DNA of 64,000 nt from Polaromonas sp. YR568 (GTDB lineage Bacteria; Pseudomonadota; Gammaproteobacteria; Burkholderiales; Burkholderiaceae_C), in the NCBI RefSeq assembly GCF_900116715.1, contig NZ_FPBM01000007.1, forward strand, positions 1 to 64,000, given 5' to 3'. Position 1 is the stretch's first letter, and the number at the start of each line of letters is the position of its first letter. Below, in pieces: positions 27,247-35,978 of this stretch. The position numbers were made by a program, and so were the translations under genes. Under the pieces are notes generated by a model. That model made no database searches. It was not told where the DNA came from and saw only the letters and a program-made list of their open reading frames with translations.

Positions 27247-28209
27247 TCAAGCGCGGCCAAAAAGGCGCTTCAACCCAATCCACTGCTGCGACCAGAAGCC
27301 TCGCCCATAGTCGCGGTTGGCTTCCACCTGGTCACGAATGCCGGTCGGGTCGTAGCGCTGCTCAAAATTGGCGGTGCCAAACAACACATCCCACCAAGGC
27401 AGCAACACGCCGAAGTTATGCCCGCCCAGCACGGTGCGCTCAGCCTTCACCGTCTCATGCCCAATCCCTATGCTGTGATGCAGCCGGTGAAAGCGCGGAC
27501 TCACCCACAAACGCTCGCCGATGCGGCCGAACCACAGGCGCACATTGGCATGCTGAAAACTTTCGCTGAGCTGGGTAAAGGCGACTATGGCGACAAACTG
27601 GCCGGGTGGCACGCCGATGAGCTGGGCCACCAGCACGACAATGGAGTCGACCAGGATGTCGTCGAGCAGGTGGTTGCGGTTGTCGCTCCACATCGTCATC
27701 TGCCGCTGCGCATGGTGCAGCGAATGCAGGCGCCACCACCATTCGATCTGGTGCTGGCCGCGGTGCGTCCAGTACGCCACAAAGTCAAACACGACGAGGT
27801 AAATCAGCAGGCTGACGACCGCATGGTCGGTGACGCCGGGCCAGAGCTGGTCGAGGTGGAAGGTGCCGTAGCCGGCGGTGCGCAGCGCGCCGAAGGCTTC
27901 GTCAAACCACGGGTCCAGCGTGAAGAAAAGCGCAATGCGGAACAGGCCCAGCCGGTGGATCAGCGTGTAGAGCACATCGGTGCGTATGGTGGCGCGGTCT
28001 GTCACCGGCTCCACCGGCCGCCAGCGCTGCAAGGGGCCGATGATGGCCAGCAGAATCAGCACCTGGATCACGCCCACCATGAACCAGGCGGTGGCGTCGT
28101 AGCCGTCTTCCAGCAGGTTGCCCATGCCCAGCGCAAACATGGCGGGCTGCACCGCCGCCTCAAACAGCCACTGCTGCGCCGCCGAAAAAATATCGCTGAA
28201 CCAGTCCAT
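27247..28209 (-). CDS. Sterol desaturase/fatty acid hydroxylase family protein
   Basis: 320 residues. It has four or more membrane segments and the three histidine clusters that hold the di-iron centre: WTHRGQHQ, HSLHHAQ and RFHRLHHS, with an extra HNFG near the C-terminus. Bacterial members oxidise lipid or carotenoid chains; no substrate is evident. It starts 5 bp after the deacetylase stop, so it belongs to the YVTN-deacetylase-desaturase operon. Confidence 0.88.
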   Translation of the reverse strand: MDWFSDIFSAAQQWLFEAAVQPAMFALGMGNLLEDGYDATAWFMVGVIQVLILLAIIGPLQRWRPVEPVTDRATIRTDVLYTLIHRLGLFRIALFFTLDPWFDEAFGALRTAGYGTFHLDQLWPGVTDHAVVSLLIYLVVFDFVAYWTHRGQHQIEWWWRLHSLHHAQRQMTMWSDNRNHLLDDILVDSIVVLVAQLIGVPPGQFVAIVAFTQLSESFQHANVRLWFGRIGERLWVSPRFHRLHHSIGIGHETVKAERTVLGGHNFGVLLPWWDVLFGTANFEQRYDPTGIRDQVEANRDYGRGFWSQQWIGLKRLFGRA

Positions 28210-28214
28210 GGGCT

Positions 28215-29135
28215 TTATTTTGCAGGCTTGGCGGGCGCGGAGCCGGCTTGTGCGTCAATCCACGCCTTGTACTGAGGGTGTTCGCGCAAAGTCTGAAAGC
28301 AAAAGCCGCGCGCCTGCAAGCCGGTGATCAGCGGCTCCAGCACCTTGGGCGCCCACGGGTCCTTGCGCGACCAGATGCCCAGGTGCGCCAGCAGGATGTC
28401 GCCGGAGCGCACATCGCGCAACGCTTTCTTCAGCAAAAAATCGTTCGGGTATTTTTCGCTCGCCAACTCGTCGCCCAAAAAGCCGGCAGGCGACCAGCCC
28501 ACATGCTCATAGCCGCAGGACTTGGCGGCCGCCAGCAGCGCAGGCGATGTCTTGCCGCCCGGCGCCCTGAAAAGCGGCAGCGTTTTCTTGCCTGTGATGG
28601 CCTCCAGCCGCCTGGCGGATTTGCCGATTTCTTCGCAATACTGCGCAGCCGACCAGGTGAAGTCCTTGCCCTCCAGCGGGCCCGCGGAGGGCCGCATTTT
28701 GAACTGCGGCTGCGCGCCCGGCTCCGCGGGCACATCAGCGCGCCAGTACACATGGTCCCAGGTGTGCGATGCAAACTCATGGCCCTCGGCCGCCCGCGCC
28801 TTCCACCAGGGCGCCCATTGCGCGCCCAGGCTGCCGTCACCTTCCTGCGTGCGTTCATTGGCTGCAAAAAACGTGACCTTGACGTGGTGTTTGTTCAGGA
28901 TGTCGGCCATGAGCGGCGCGACGGCCATGTGGCCGGTGTCCAGCGTGAGGTAGACGGGTTTGCAGGCAGCGGCGGTCGGCTGCACGGCGCTCTGGGCGAC
29001 GTTTTTGGTGTCTTTTTGGCCTGCAGCCCAGGCAGGATAAGCGCAAGCAGCTACCGAAACAATAGCAAGCAGCAGCGCCGAGCGAGCCTGCCCGGCTCGC
29101 TCAGCGTGGGGCGTGGTCGAGCGTCCAGACGCCAT
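28215..29135 (-). CDS. Polysaccharide deacetylase
   Basis: About 306 residues from ATG 29135, chosen for the GGAAAG upstream; a longer frame to 29186 exists. A signal peptide (LLLAIVSVAACAYPAWA) is followed by a NodB-type domain: YLTLDTGHMA replaces the usual TFDDG, HTWDHVYW provides the HSxxH-like metal histidines, and FRAPGGKT the RxPG loop. The first motif, DTGH instead of DDGP, is divergent, so activity on chitin or peptidoglycan is uncertain. The signal-peptide core is encoded by a dispersed repeat (29028-29068). Its start overlaps the propeller gene by 35 bp. Confidence 0.85.
   Translation of the reverse strand: MASGRSTTPHAERAGQARSALLLAIVSVAACAYPAWAAGQKDTKNVAQSAVQPTAAACKPVYLTLDTGHMAVAPLMADILNKHHVKVTFFAANERTQEGDGSLGAQWAPWWKARAAEGHEFASHTWDHVYWRADVPAEPGAQPQFKMRPSAGPLEGKDFTWSAAQYCEEIGKSARRLEAITGKKTLPLFRAPGGKTSPALLAAAKSCGYEHVGWSPAGFLGDELASEKYPNDFLLKKALRDVRSGDILLAHLGIWSRKDPWAPKVLEPLITGLQARGFCFQTLREHPQYKAWIDAQAGSAPAKPAK
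29028..29068 (-). repeat. Dispersed short repeat, copy 3, encoding a signal peptide
   Basis: On the minus strand it reads TTGCTATTGTTTCGGTAGCT and continues GCTTGCGCTTATCCTGCCTGG. It shares TCCTGCCTGG with copy 1 and AGCTGCTTGCG with copies 2 and 5. It lies exactly over the hydrophobic core of the deacetylase signal peptide. Confidence 0.55.
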
Positions 29136-30129
29136 GAGGGCTCTTTCCAACATTGACCTGGCGAACAATTTTGCGCGTCGCCACATCGATCACCGTCAGC
29201 TTGCGCGCCCAGCGTGAGGTGACCAGGATCTGCTTGCCGTCGCGGCTCACGTCGATGCAGTCGGGGCCACCCGGTGCAGGGTAGTTGTCGACAACCTCCA
29301 GGGTTTGCAGGTCGATCTTGCTGATGCTGTTGGCCACGCGGTTGCTGACCAGCACATGGCGCTTGTCGCCAAAGGCACGGAAGGCATGCGCGCCGGCGCC
29401 GGTCTTGATGCTCTTGGTGCGCTGCGGCTGTGCGCCGCTCACGTCGTAGACCTCAACCGCATCGCCGCCCGTCAGGCCCACCAGGATGAACTTGTCGTCG
29501 GCCGTGCCGTACACATCGGCCGGGATGGAGCCGGTCTTGGTGCGCCATTTGACGGCCTGCGTGGCCAGGTCGATGGCGATCAGCTCGTCGCTGTCCTGCA
29601 TGGTCGAATAAATCGTGCTGCTTTTGCTGTCTATCCACAAGTGGCTGGGCGTCTTGCCGGTGGCCACACGTTTGGCCAGCGTGATGTCCTTGCCGTCCCA
29701 CTTGTAGATGTCGATGTGGTTCAGGCGGTTGGCCGCCGTGACAAACCATTTCATGTCGGGCGAAAAGCGCAGCTGGTACGGGTCGAGGATGCCGCGCACG
29801 GTGCGCTGCACTTCGGCGGTCTTGGGGTCGATAAAGGTCAGCGAGTCCGACAGCGCGTTGGCGACGATGACGGATTTTTCGTCTGGCGTGAGGTAGAGGT
29901 GGTGCGGCTGCTTGCCGGTGGCGATGCGCCGGGTTTCCGTCCAGGTGGCCGGGTTGATCACACTGACGCTGTCGTCCAGCGAATTGAGCACAAAGACGGG
30001 GGTTGCGATGCCGGAAGCGGAGGCCGATGGCGCCGGGGCCGCCGTCTGGGCGGTGGCCGGCAAACACATCATCAGGAAACCACTGAGGGCGCACAGCCGG
30101 ACGGCTGCTAAACGGGCGGAAACATTCAC
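29101..30129 (-). CDS. YVTN-type beta-propeller protein, exported
   Basis: 342 residues. A signal peptide ends at PATAQ (about residue 28). The remainder is a repeated WD/NHL-like propeller with blades such as FVLNSLDDSVSVINPAT, IVANALSDSLTFIDPKT and ILVTSRWARKLTVIDVAT, typical of YVTN/lactonase-like surface proteins. No catalytic function can be assigned; propellers of this type usually scaffold binding. GTG start at 30129. First gene of a three-gene minus-strand operon. Confidence 0.82.
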   Translation of the reverse strand: MNVSARLAAVRLCALSGFLMMCLPATAQTAAPAPSASASGIATPVFVLNSLDDSVSVINPATWTETRRIATGKQPHHLYLTPDEKSVIVANALSDSLTFIDPKTAEVQRTVRGILDPYQLRFSPDMKWFVTAANRLNHIDIYKWDGKDITLAKRVATGKTPSHLWIDSKSSTIYSTMQDSDELIAIDLATQAVKWRTKTGSIPADVYGTADDKFILVGLTGGDAVEVYDVSGAQPQRTKSIKTGAGAHAFRAFGDKRHVLVSNRVANSISKIDLQTLEVVDNYPAPGGPDCIDVSRDGKQILVTSRWARKLTVIDVATRKIVRQVNVGKSPHGVWTLDHAPR

Positions 30130-30290
30130 AAAAACGGTCTTTCTACGTGCAACGGGCTAGTGTACCGGCGCGGGCTTGCTGCCAAGCCCCGAAAAGCTGG
30201 CAATTTGCGAGGGAATACCGGCAATTTCCGGCCTCTGCAACACCCAATGCCCCAAATACCCGATCCGTTTACATCCTTTACGATGCTTCG

Positions 30291-31082
30291 ATGAACCTGA
30301 CGAGCGAACTGGTAGAGATCAAGGGCGTACGGCTGGAGATACAGCGCATCGCCGGGCGGGCCGACCTGGCGCCGATTGTTTTCCTGCACGAGGGCCTGGG
30401 CTCGGTCGCTTTATGGACGCAGCGCGGCCTCAGCTGGCCCGAGGCCGTGTGCGCCGCCATCGGCCGGGCCGGGTTGGTGTATTCGCGGCGCGGCTACGGG
30501 CAGTCAGACCCGGTGCCCGATGTGCGGTGCACCGGTCGGCTGCCGCCCGACTACATGCACCGCGAAGCCTGGGACGTGTTGCCCGCGCTGCTTGACGCAC
30601 TGCAGATCAGCCAACCGGTACTGCTGGGCCATTCAGACGGCGCGACCATCGCCCTGCTCCACGCCAGCCGGCACCCGGTGGCGGCCTGTATTGCGATGGC
30701 GCCACATGTGCTGGTGGAAGACATCGCGGTGCAGGCGATTGCACAGGCGACAACGGCGTTTGAATCGGGCGGCTTGCGGGAGCGGCTGGCGCGCTACCAC
30801 GCCGATGTCGACGTCGCCTTCTGGCAATGGAACGATGTCTGGCTGTCGCAAGCCTTCCGCAGCTTTGACATCCGCGAAGACTGCCACCGCATCAGCGCGC
30901 CGCTGCTGCTCATCCAGGGCCTGGACGATGAATACGGCACGATGCGCCAGCTGGATGAAATTGCCCTGGCGGCGCCCCACGCGCAGCAGTTACGGCTGGC
31001 CGCTTGCGGGCATTCACCGCAGCGTGACCAGGCCGGCAAGACAACTGAGGCCATTGCGGGCTTCCTGAAAAATCTGGGTTGA
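30291..31082 (+). CDS. Alpha/beta hydrolase
   Basis: 263 residues with nucleophile S115 in GHSDGA, acid near residue 212 in IQGLDDEYG, and histidine in ACGHSPQRD. It lacks a signal peptide. The ACGHSPQRDQAG ending resembles esterase/peptidase members such as 2-hydroxymuconate semialdehyde hydrolase-like proteins; substrate unknown. ATG 30291 was chosen because the upstream frame reads through a region with no family match. It stands alone, divergent from the propeller gene. Confidence 0.82.
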   Translation: MNLTSELVEIKGVRLEIQRIAGRADLAPIVFLHEGLGSVALWTQRGLSWPEAVCAAIGRAGLVYSRRGYGQSDPVPDVRCTGRLPPDYMHREAWDVLPALLDALQISQPVLLGHSDGATIALLHASRHPVAACIAMAPHVLVEDIAVQAIAQATTAFESGGLRERLARYHADVDVAFWQWNDVWLSQAFRSFDIREDCHRISAPLLLIQGLDDEYGTMRQLDEIALAAPHAQQLRLAACGHSPQRDQAGKTTEAIAGFLKNLG

Positions 31083-31109
31083 GACGGGTTTTCAGCCCTG
31101 ACTTGCCTT

Positions 31110-31155
31110 CTATTTACTATGCTTTTGGTAGCAAACTACCAGCGCCTGTAGCCGG
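31110..31155 (+). repeat. Dispersed short repeat, copy 4
   Basis: CTATTTACTATGCTTTTGGT then AGCAAACTACCAGCGCCTGTAGCCGG. It shares the CTATG-TTT-GGTAGC core with copy 3. It lies in the gap between the hydrolase and the molybdopterin-fold gene. Confidence 0.45.
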
Positions 31156-31168
31156 TTACTCGCAAATT

Positions 31169-31762
31169 TCAACCAGCCTTGACCTCAACGTGATACGCCG
31201 CCCAGGGGCACCAGGCAAAGCGCTCGGGCAGCGGCTTGGCCATCACGTCGGCAAAGCGGTCGGCGTCATACACCGCCCACAGCGGGCCCAGCCCGCCCAG
31301 CGACAGCGGCTGGCCGTCGATATGGGTGGCGATGATGGGCCGGTATTTGCGCAGGTCGGCCGCGGTGATCTGCGCCGCGTAGCCGTCGATAGCGCGCACA
31401 AAAACCGTCATGCCGTCCTTGAGCGTCACGCCGGCGGCTTTCAGCACGTCTGCCAGCAGCGGGCCTTTGAGCGTGTGGGGTTTGCTGTCGTATTCGAGCG
31501 TGGGTTTGATGGTGACGGCCGGCAGCGCAGCGATGGCGGCAAAGTCAAAGGCGTGAGCCTTGTCGAAGCCGACTTTCTGCTTGGCCAGCAGCTGGTCGAG
31601 TTTGGGGTCCAGCGCGCCGCGGTTGCCCGCGCCTATCAGTCCGCTCACCGTCAGCAGCACCGGGCCGCGCACGGACTTGGGGGCGTGCTGCGCCAGGGCC
31701 AGCGTTGGGGCGGCGACTGCGCCTATGGCGGCGGCACCCAGGAATTGACGGCGTTGGTTCAT
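31169..31762 (-). CDS. Exported molybdopterin-fold oxidoreductase-like protein
   Basis: 197 residues. Its N-terminus has RRQFLGAAAIG, a twin-arginine-type signal ending at ALAQH. The mature part matches the small oxidoreductase molybdopterin-binding domain (SUOX fold): LTVSGLIG, KGPLLADVLKAAGV and FVRAIDGYAAQIT. The molybdenum-ligand cysteine expected in active sulfite-oxidase relatives is not evident in the usual place, so it may be non-catalytic. GGAGG upstream of ATG 31762 is a strong ribosome site. Confidence 0.78.
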   Translation of the reverse strand: MNQRRQFLGAAAIGAVAAPTLALAQHAPKSVRGPVLLTVSGLIGAGNRGALDPKLDQLLAKQKVGFDKAHAFDFAAIAALPAVTIKPTLEYDSKPHTLKGPLLADVLKAAGVTLKDGMTVFVRAIDGYAAQITAADLRKYRPIIATHIDGQPLSLGGLGPLWAVYDADRFADVMAKPLPERFAWCPWAAYHVEVKAG

Positions 31763-31800
31763 GCTTTTCCTCCGGTTGATGGTGAGCGGTGAAGTTGGGT

Positions 31801-32568
31801 TCAGGCCTTTTTGGCCAGTGTGGCAGGCGTGGCCGAGATGCTGGCCATGTCCTCGGCCGTCAGCCAGCGCCAGCCGCCGGGCTTCAGGTCGGCCGGCAAG
31901 TCCAGCGTGCCGATGCGTGAGCGGTGCAGGCCGGCTACCTCTTCCACCCGGTTGCCCACGGCGGCAATCATGCGTTTGACCTGGTGGTACTTGCCTTCAG
32001 TCAGCGTCAGGCTGAGCTGGTTGTCACCCGTCTTTTCGCAGGCGGCGGCGCGCACCGGCTTGGGGTCATCGTCCAGCACCACGCCGGCCAGCAGTTTGGC
32101 GACCTGTTTGTCGTCCACCGGATGTTTGGCGCGCACCTCGTACACCTTGGGCACGTGGTGCTTGGGCGAGCTCATGCGGTGGATGAATTTGCCGTCGTCC
32201 GACAGCAGCAAGAGGCCGGTCGTGTCCTGGTCCAGCCGCCCCACCGCCTGTACACCGGCCGCCGCACCGCCGCCACGCTGGCGTATCGGCGCCGGCAGCA
32301 GCGTGTAGATGCTGGGGTAGGTGCTGGGCTTTTGTGAACACTCATAGCCCGCCGGCTTGTGCAGCATCAAATAGGCCTTCTCGTGGTATTCCCATGCCGT
32401 GCCCTGCACGGTGAACTGCAGGCCCTCTTCAGCCTCGAATTCGGCCGTAGGGTCGTCACACGGCGCGCCAGCCACCGCCACATGGCCTTGTTGAACCAGC
32501 CCCGCGCACACGCGCCGTGTGCCAAAGCCCTGGGAGAAGAGGATTTCCTGAAGTTGCATGCTTGCCAT
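31801..32568 (-). CDS. rsuA: RsuA-family 16S rRNA pseudouridine synthase
   Basis: About 255 residues from ATG 32568. It has an N-terminal S4-type RNA-binding segment (LQEILFSQGFGTRRVC), then YLMLHKPAGYECS and the catalytic aspartate in GRLDQDTTGLLLL, and KYHQVKRMIAAVGN. The compact length and the KPAGYECSQ motif fit RsuA, which modifies U516 of 16S rRNA, better than RluB or RluE. The longer frame upstream is not supported. It lies 38 bp from the molybdopterin-fold gene, same strand. Confidence 0.85.
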   Translation of the reverse strand: MASMQLQEILFSQGFGTRRVCAGLVQQGHVAVAGAPCDDPTAEFEAEEGLQFTVQGTAWEYHEKAYLMLHKPAGYECSQKPSTYPSIYTLLPAPIRQRGGGAAAGVQAVGRLDQDTTGLLLLSDDGKFIHRMSSPKHHVPKVYEVRAKHPVDDKQVAKLLAGVVLDDDPKPVRAAACEKTGDNQLSLTLTEGKYHQVKRMIAAVGNRVEEVAGLHRSRIGTLDLPADLKPGGWRWLTAEDMASISATPATLAKKA

Positions 32569-32846
32569 GGGGCGTATTGTCGCCGGGAGGCGGCGGCGGG
32601 CGGAAAGGCCGGCAAGCAGCATGCAAATGGCCTGCAAACGGTGGACAACGTGGCCAGAATTGCCACTTTGGCCATTTCGAGCCACACCGGCCACCGGCGC
32701 GGGCGTTTTCAGCCATGGCACCCTCAAATCAAGCCACATCGCCCTGCGGGTTGACTGCGGTCAAGCGATTCCTGACCATGGCGTCCTATGATCTTTTTCG
32801 GGAAACGGTCAAAAAGAGACAGCGATAAAGACGGTGAAAGAGACTC

Positions 32847-34490
32847 ATGGAATTTGAAATACCGGAATCCCTGGCCAACACCTTGCTGGGGATGATCAAC
32901 GCCGAGTCGCCGCTGGCCAGGCGCCTGAGCGAGCACGGCATGTCGCGCGGCAAACGTGTTGTGCCCAGCCGCCTCTTTGACCTCCCCACGCTGAACACAC
33001 TCTACGGCTTGTGCCGGGCTGCCAACGAGCGCGAGCTGATGTTCCAGATGCTGGCGCTGGACAACATCCACGCCGCGCCGGCGGCGCGCAAGATTCCCAG
33101 CCTGGAGCTGCTGGTCCCGGGCCTGATCGCCTGGCTGTCGCGCGACATGATCGACGGCTGGCTCTACAAGCGCGGCAAAGACGGCGTGCTGCTGCCCTGG
33201 CTGGTGCATTCAATGCGCCACGTGCAGCCGGCCGACGGCTCGGCCTACGTGATCATCGGCCTCTTGGCCAATACAGTGCAGGCCGCCGGGCGAGAGCCCG
33301 TCACCGATCCGCGCATGCGGCGCACCGGCATGACCTACGGCCTGAGCTTTTATGCCGACGACATCAACAACCACACCATTCCCGAGCTGATGACAGGCGC
33401 GGGCTTCTACAAGGAATGCGCGGAGTTCAAGAACGAATACGAGACGCACGCCAAGCGCTTTATGCAGCTTCAGCCCAAGTTCGGCGCGCAGTTCACCGTC
33501 TCGGGCTCTGCCTGGATGCCGGACGGCAGCTCCCGCCCGCAACTGGAATGCCGGCGCCTGCAGGGCGGCAGCGCGCGCTGTGTGAACGACGAGGAGCTGC
33601 TGGAGCGGCAGTTCGACACCTCGGCCGACGCGACCTTCTGGCGCGAAAGCGGCATAACCGAAGGCTTTGACCGCGTGCCACTGCACTGCTACCTGCACCT
33701 CTTTCACCTGGACTACCACCGCAACCTGTGGGTGCATGTGCAAAACGTGCGCGAGTACCGCTACAAGCCGCAGCTGCGCGACAAGCTGGTGCTGCCGCAG
33801 GCACACCGCGACCTGATCGACATTCTCACGGCCGACCGCAACTTCCTGATGGAAGATATCGTCGAGGGCAAGTCCGGCGGCACCACTATCTTGTGCAAGG
33901 GGGCGCCGGGCCTGGGCAAAACGCTGACGGCCGAGGTCTATGCCGAGGTGGTGGGCAAGCCGCTGTACCGCGTGCATTCGGGCCAGCTTGGCGTGACCGC
34001 CGGCTCGGTGGAAGCCAATCTGTCGAAGATATTGCAGCGCGCCGCGCGATGGGATTCGGTGCTGCTGCTGGACGAAGCCGATGTCTACATCCGCCGCCGC
34101 GACAATGACCTGCAGCACAACGCCATCGTGGCGGAGTTTTTGCGCACGCTCGAATACTTCAACGGCCTGCTCTTCATGACGACCAACCGCGTGGCCGATA
34201 TTGACGACGCCATCTTGTCGCGCTGCATCGCCATCATCCAGTTTGAAACGCCGACCAAAGACCAGGCCACGCAACTGTGGAAGTCGCTGGCGCAGCAGTT
34301 CGGCGCCGAGCTGCCCGATGAACTGATCGCCAGACTGACCGTAACCTATGCCGCCGCCAGCGGCCGCGACATCAAGGAGTTGCTCAAGCTGACGACCAAG
34401 TTCTGCAAGGGCAAAAACCAGCCGCTGAGTGAAGACGCGTTTGCGCAGTGCGCGGCCTTCCGCTGCATTGGCCAGACGCCTAAAGCCTGA
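32847..34490 (+). CDS. AAA+ ATPase with unknown N-terminal domain
   Basis: 547 residues. The C-terminal half (about 325-500) is a classical AAA domain: Walker A GAPGLGKT (about 352-359), Walker B LLLDEADV (about 408), sensor-1 MTTNR and arginine finger in DAILSRC. The first 320 residues match no family I recognise and are rich in His/Tyr/Trp. It may be a stand-alone remodelling ATPase. The ATG follows GAAAGAGACTC. The esterase gene begins 2 bp after its stop, so the two form an operon. Confidence 0.8.
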   Translation: MEFEIPESLANTLLGMINAESPLARRLSEHGMSRGKRVVPSRLFDLPTLNTLYGLCRAANERELMFQMLALDNIHAAPAARKIPSLELLVPGLIAWLSRDMIDGWLYKRGKDGVLLPWLVHSMRHVQPADGSAYVIIGLLANTVQAAGREPVTDPRMRRTGMTYGLSFYADDINNHTIPELMTGAGFYKECAEFKNEYETHAKRFMQLQPKFGAQFTVSGSAWMPDGSSRPQLECRRLQGGSARCVNDEELLERQFDTSADATFWRESGITEGFDRVPLHCYLHLFHLDYHRNLWVHVQNVREYRYKPQLRDKLVLPQAHRDLIDILTADRNFLMEDIVEGKSGGTTILCKGAPGLGKTLTAEVYAEVVGKPLYRVHSGQLGVTAGSVEANLSKILQRAARWDSVLLLDEADVYIRRRDNDLQHNAIVAEFLRTLEYFNGLLFMTTNRVADIDDAILSRCIAIIQFETPTKDQATQLWKSLAQQFGAELPDELIARLTVTYAAASGRDIKELLKLTTKFCKGKNQPLSEDAFAQCAAFRCIGQTPKA

Positions 34491-34492
34491 CC

Positions 34493-35203
34493 ATGCTGGA
34501 TATGTCGCTTCTGGGTGGCGCGTTGCTGGGACGGCTCTCGTTTCGCCCCGGCGGCAAGCCGCATCAAGACCCCTTGCCAGCCGGCCGCCACAAGCTGGGC
34601 ATTGCCGAAGAGCGCGACGCCGTGCTGATCGTGCCGCAGAGCCTCAAGCCCGGGGCGCCGGCGCCCTTGCTGGTGATGTTTCACGGCGCCGGCGGCAGTG
34701 CCGACAAGGTGCTGCCCTTCTTCATCGAGCATGCACAGCAGCGCGGCTTTTTGCTGCTGCTGCCGCAGTCGCAGTTTCCGACCTGGGACCTGGTCATAGG
34801 CGGCAACGGCCCCGACCTGGAGCGGCTGGACAAGGCCCTAGCGGAAGTCGCCTCAAGGTTTGCAATAGACCCCAGCCACCTGGCCTTTGCCGGATTCTCC
34901 GACGGCGGCAGCTACGCCCTCTCGGCAGGCGTCACCAACGGCGACATCGCCAGCCACGTCATCGTGTTCTCGGGCGGCTTCATGTCCGTCTTCACGCAGG
35001 AAGGTGCACCCCGCATCTTCATCGCCCACGGGCTGGAAGACGAACAGCTGCCGATAGAAACCAGCGCACGCCCACACGCCGAGCGGCTCAGGGCCGCGGG
35101 TTATGACGTGAGCACTGTGGAGTTCAAAGGCCCGCACCGGATCGAGCCGGCTGTGGTGACGCTGGCGATGGATTTCTTTTTGGGGTCGCTCGCAGCGCAA
35201 TGA
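34493..35203 (+). CDS. Phospholipase/carboxylesterase-like hydrolase
   Basis: 236 residues of the acyl-protein thioesterase/carboxylesterase group: MFHGAGGSADKV for the oxyanion hole, nucleophile serine in FAGFSDGGSY, acid in AHGLEDEQLP, and histidine in KGPHRIEP. No signal peptide. Its pairing with the AAA+ gene, 2 bp apart, suggests a shared role that I cannot name. Starts with MLDMSLLGG; an internal ATG (MSLLGG) is also possible. Confidence 0.8.
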   Translation: MLDMSLLGGALLGRLSFRPGGKPHQDPLPAGRHKLGIAEERDAVLIVPQSLKPGAPAPLLVMFHGAGGSADKVLPFFIEHAQQRGFLLLLPQSQFPTWDLVIGGNGPDLERLDKALAEVASRFAIDPSHLAFAGFSDGGSYALSAGVTNGDIASHVIVFSGGFMSVFTQEGAPRIFIAHGLEDEQLPIETSARPHAERLRAAGYDVSTVEFKGPHRIEPAVVTLAMDFFLGSLAAQ

Positions 35204-35336
35204 CAAGACCGTCGCAGCCCTCGCTGCCGACGTGAGATGCGTAAACGCTTCTCCCCCAATTAGGGGAGGCGTCTGGAGAAGGTGCGTGCCACGATGCAGT
35301 CACAACAAATACTTCAAAAAAGTGAGGGAATCCATC

Positions 35337-35978
35337 GTGTCCGACTTGAACAAGCGAAACACATTCGGCTATCTGATCGCGACGCTAGCCGGCGCGTGCC
35401 TGCCAACTTCTCCTGCCTTTGCGCAGCCTGTCAAATCGCCGGTTGCGACCGGTCTTGAACCGGCAAGCAATGAGATCGATGACTGGATGAAAGGCTGGAT
35501 GGATCAGAAGGCACTCGGCGATCCGCTCGTGGTTCAACGTTTTGTCGAGCCCATTTACTTCCTGGCGAAACCCATACAGTGGCGCCCGGCGCAGGCCTCA
35601 GAAAGATTCAAGGAAGTCGTCGTGCCGACCGGCTTTGTCACCGACCTGGCGAGTATTCCGCGCTTGTTCTGGTCGGTCCTGCGGCCCGACGGCGACTATG
35701 CCTACGCCGCCATCGTGCACGACTATCTGTACTGGGAGCAGTCACCGTCGATCCCGCGCAGTGACGCCGACGAGATATTCAGGCTTGCAATGAAGGATCT
35801 GGATGTGTCAACGGTCAAGTCGACAGTGATCTTCAACGCGGTCCGGTCGATGGGCGAATCCGCCTGGAACCGGAACACGGAGCTCAAGGCCCAAGGCGAA
35901 CGGCGACTCTTGAAACGCTTCCCCACGTCCGCCGTCACCCGGTGGGAGGACTGGAAGAAAAGAACCGATGTGTTCTAG
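35337..35978 (+). CDS. Exported DUF1353 protein
   Basis: 213 residues. GTG start at 35337 with GAGGGA upstream. A signal peptide ends at PAFAQ (about residue 29). The mature protein is a DUF1353 domain: VVPTGFVTDLASIPRLFW, AAIVHDYLYW and RSDADEIFRLAM. DUF1353 is common in phages and near lysis genes but its activity is unknown; the conserved His-Asp pair hints at metal or hydrolase chemistry. An exported version is unusual. It overlaps the caspase-fold gene by 11 bp, so the two are translated together. Codon choice is less GC-rich than in flanking genes. Confidence 0.82.
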   Translation: MSDLNKRNTFGYLIATLAGACLPTSPAFAQPVKSPVATGLEPASNEIDDWMKGWMDQKALGDPLVVQRFVEPIYFLAKPIQWRPAQASERFKEVVVPTGFVTDLASIPRLFWSVLRPDGDYAYAAIVHDYLYWEQSPSIPRSDADEIFRLAMKDLDVSTVKSTVIFNAVRSMGESAWNRNTELKAQGERRLLKRFPTSAVTRWEDWKKRTDVF

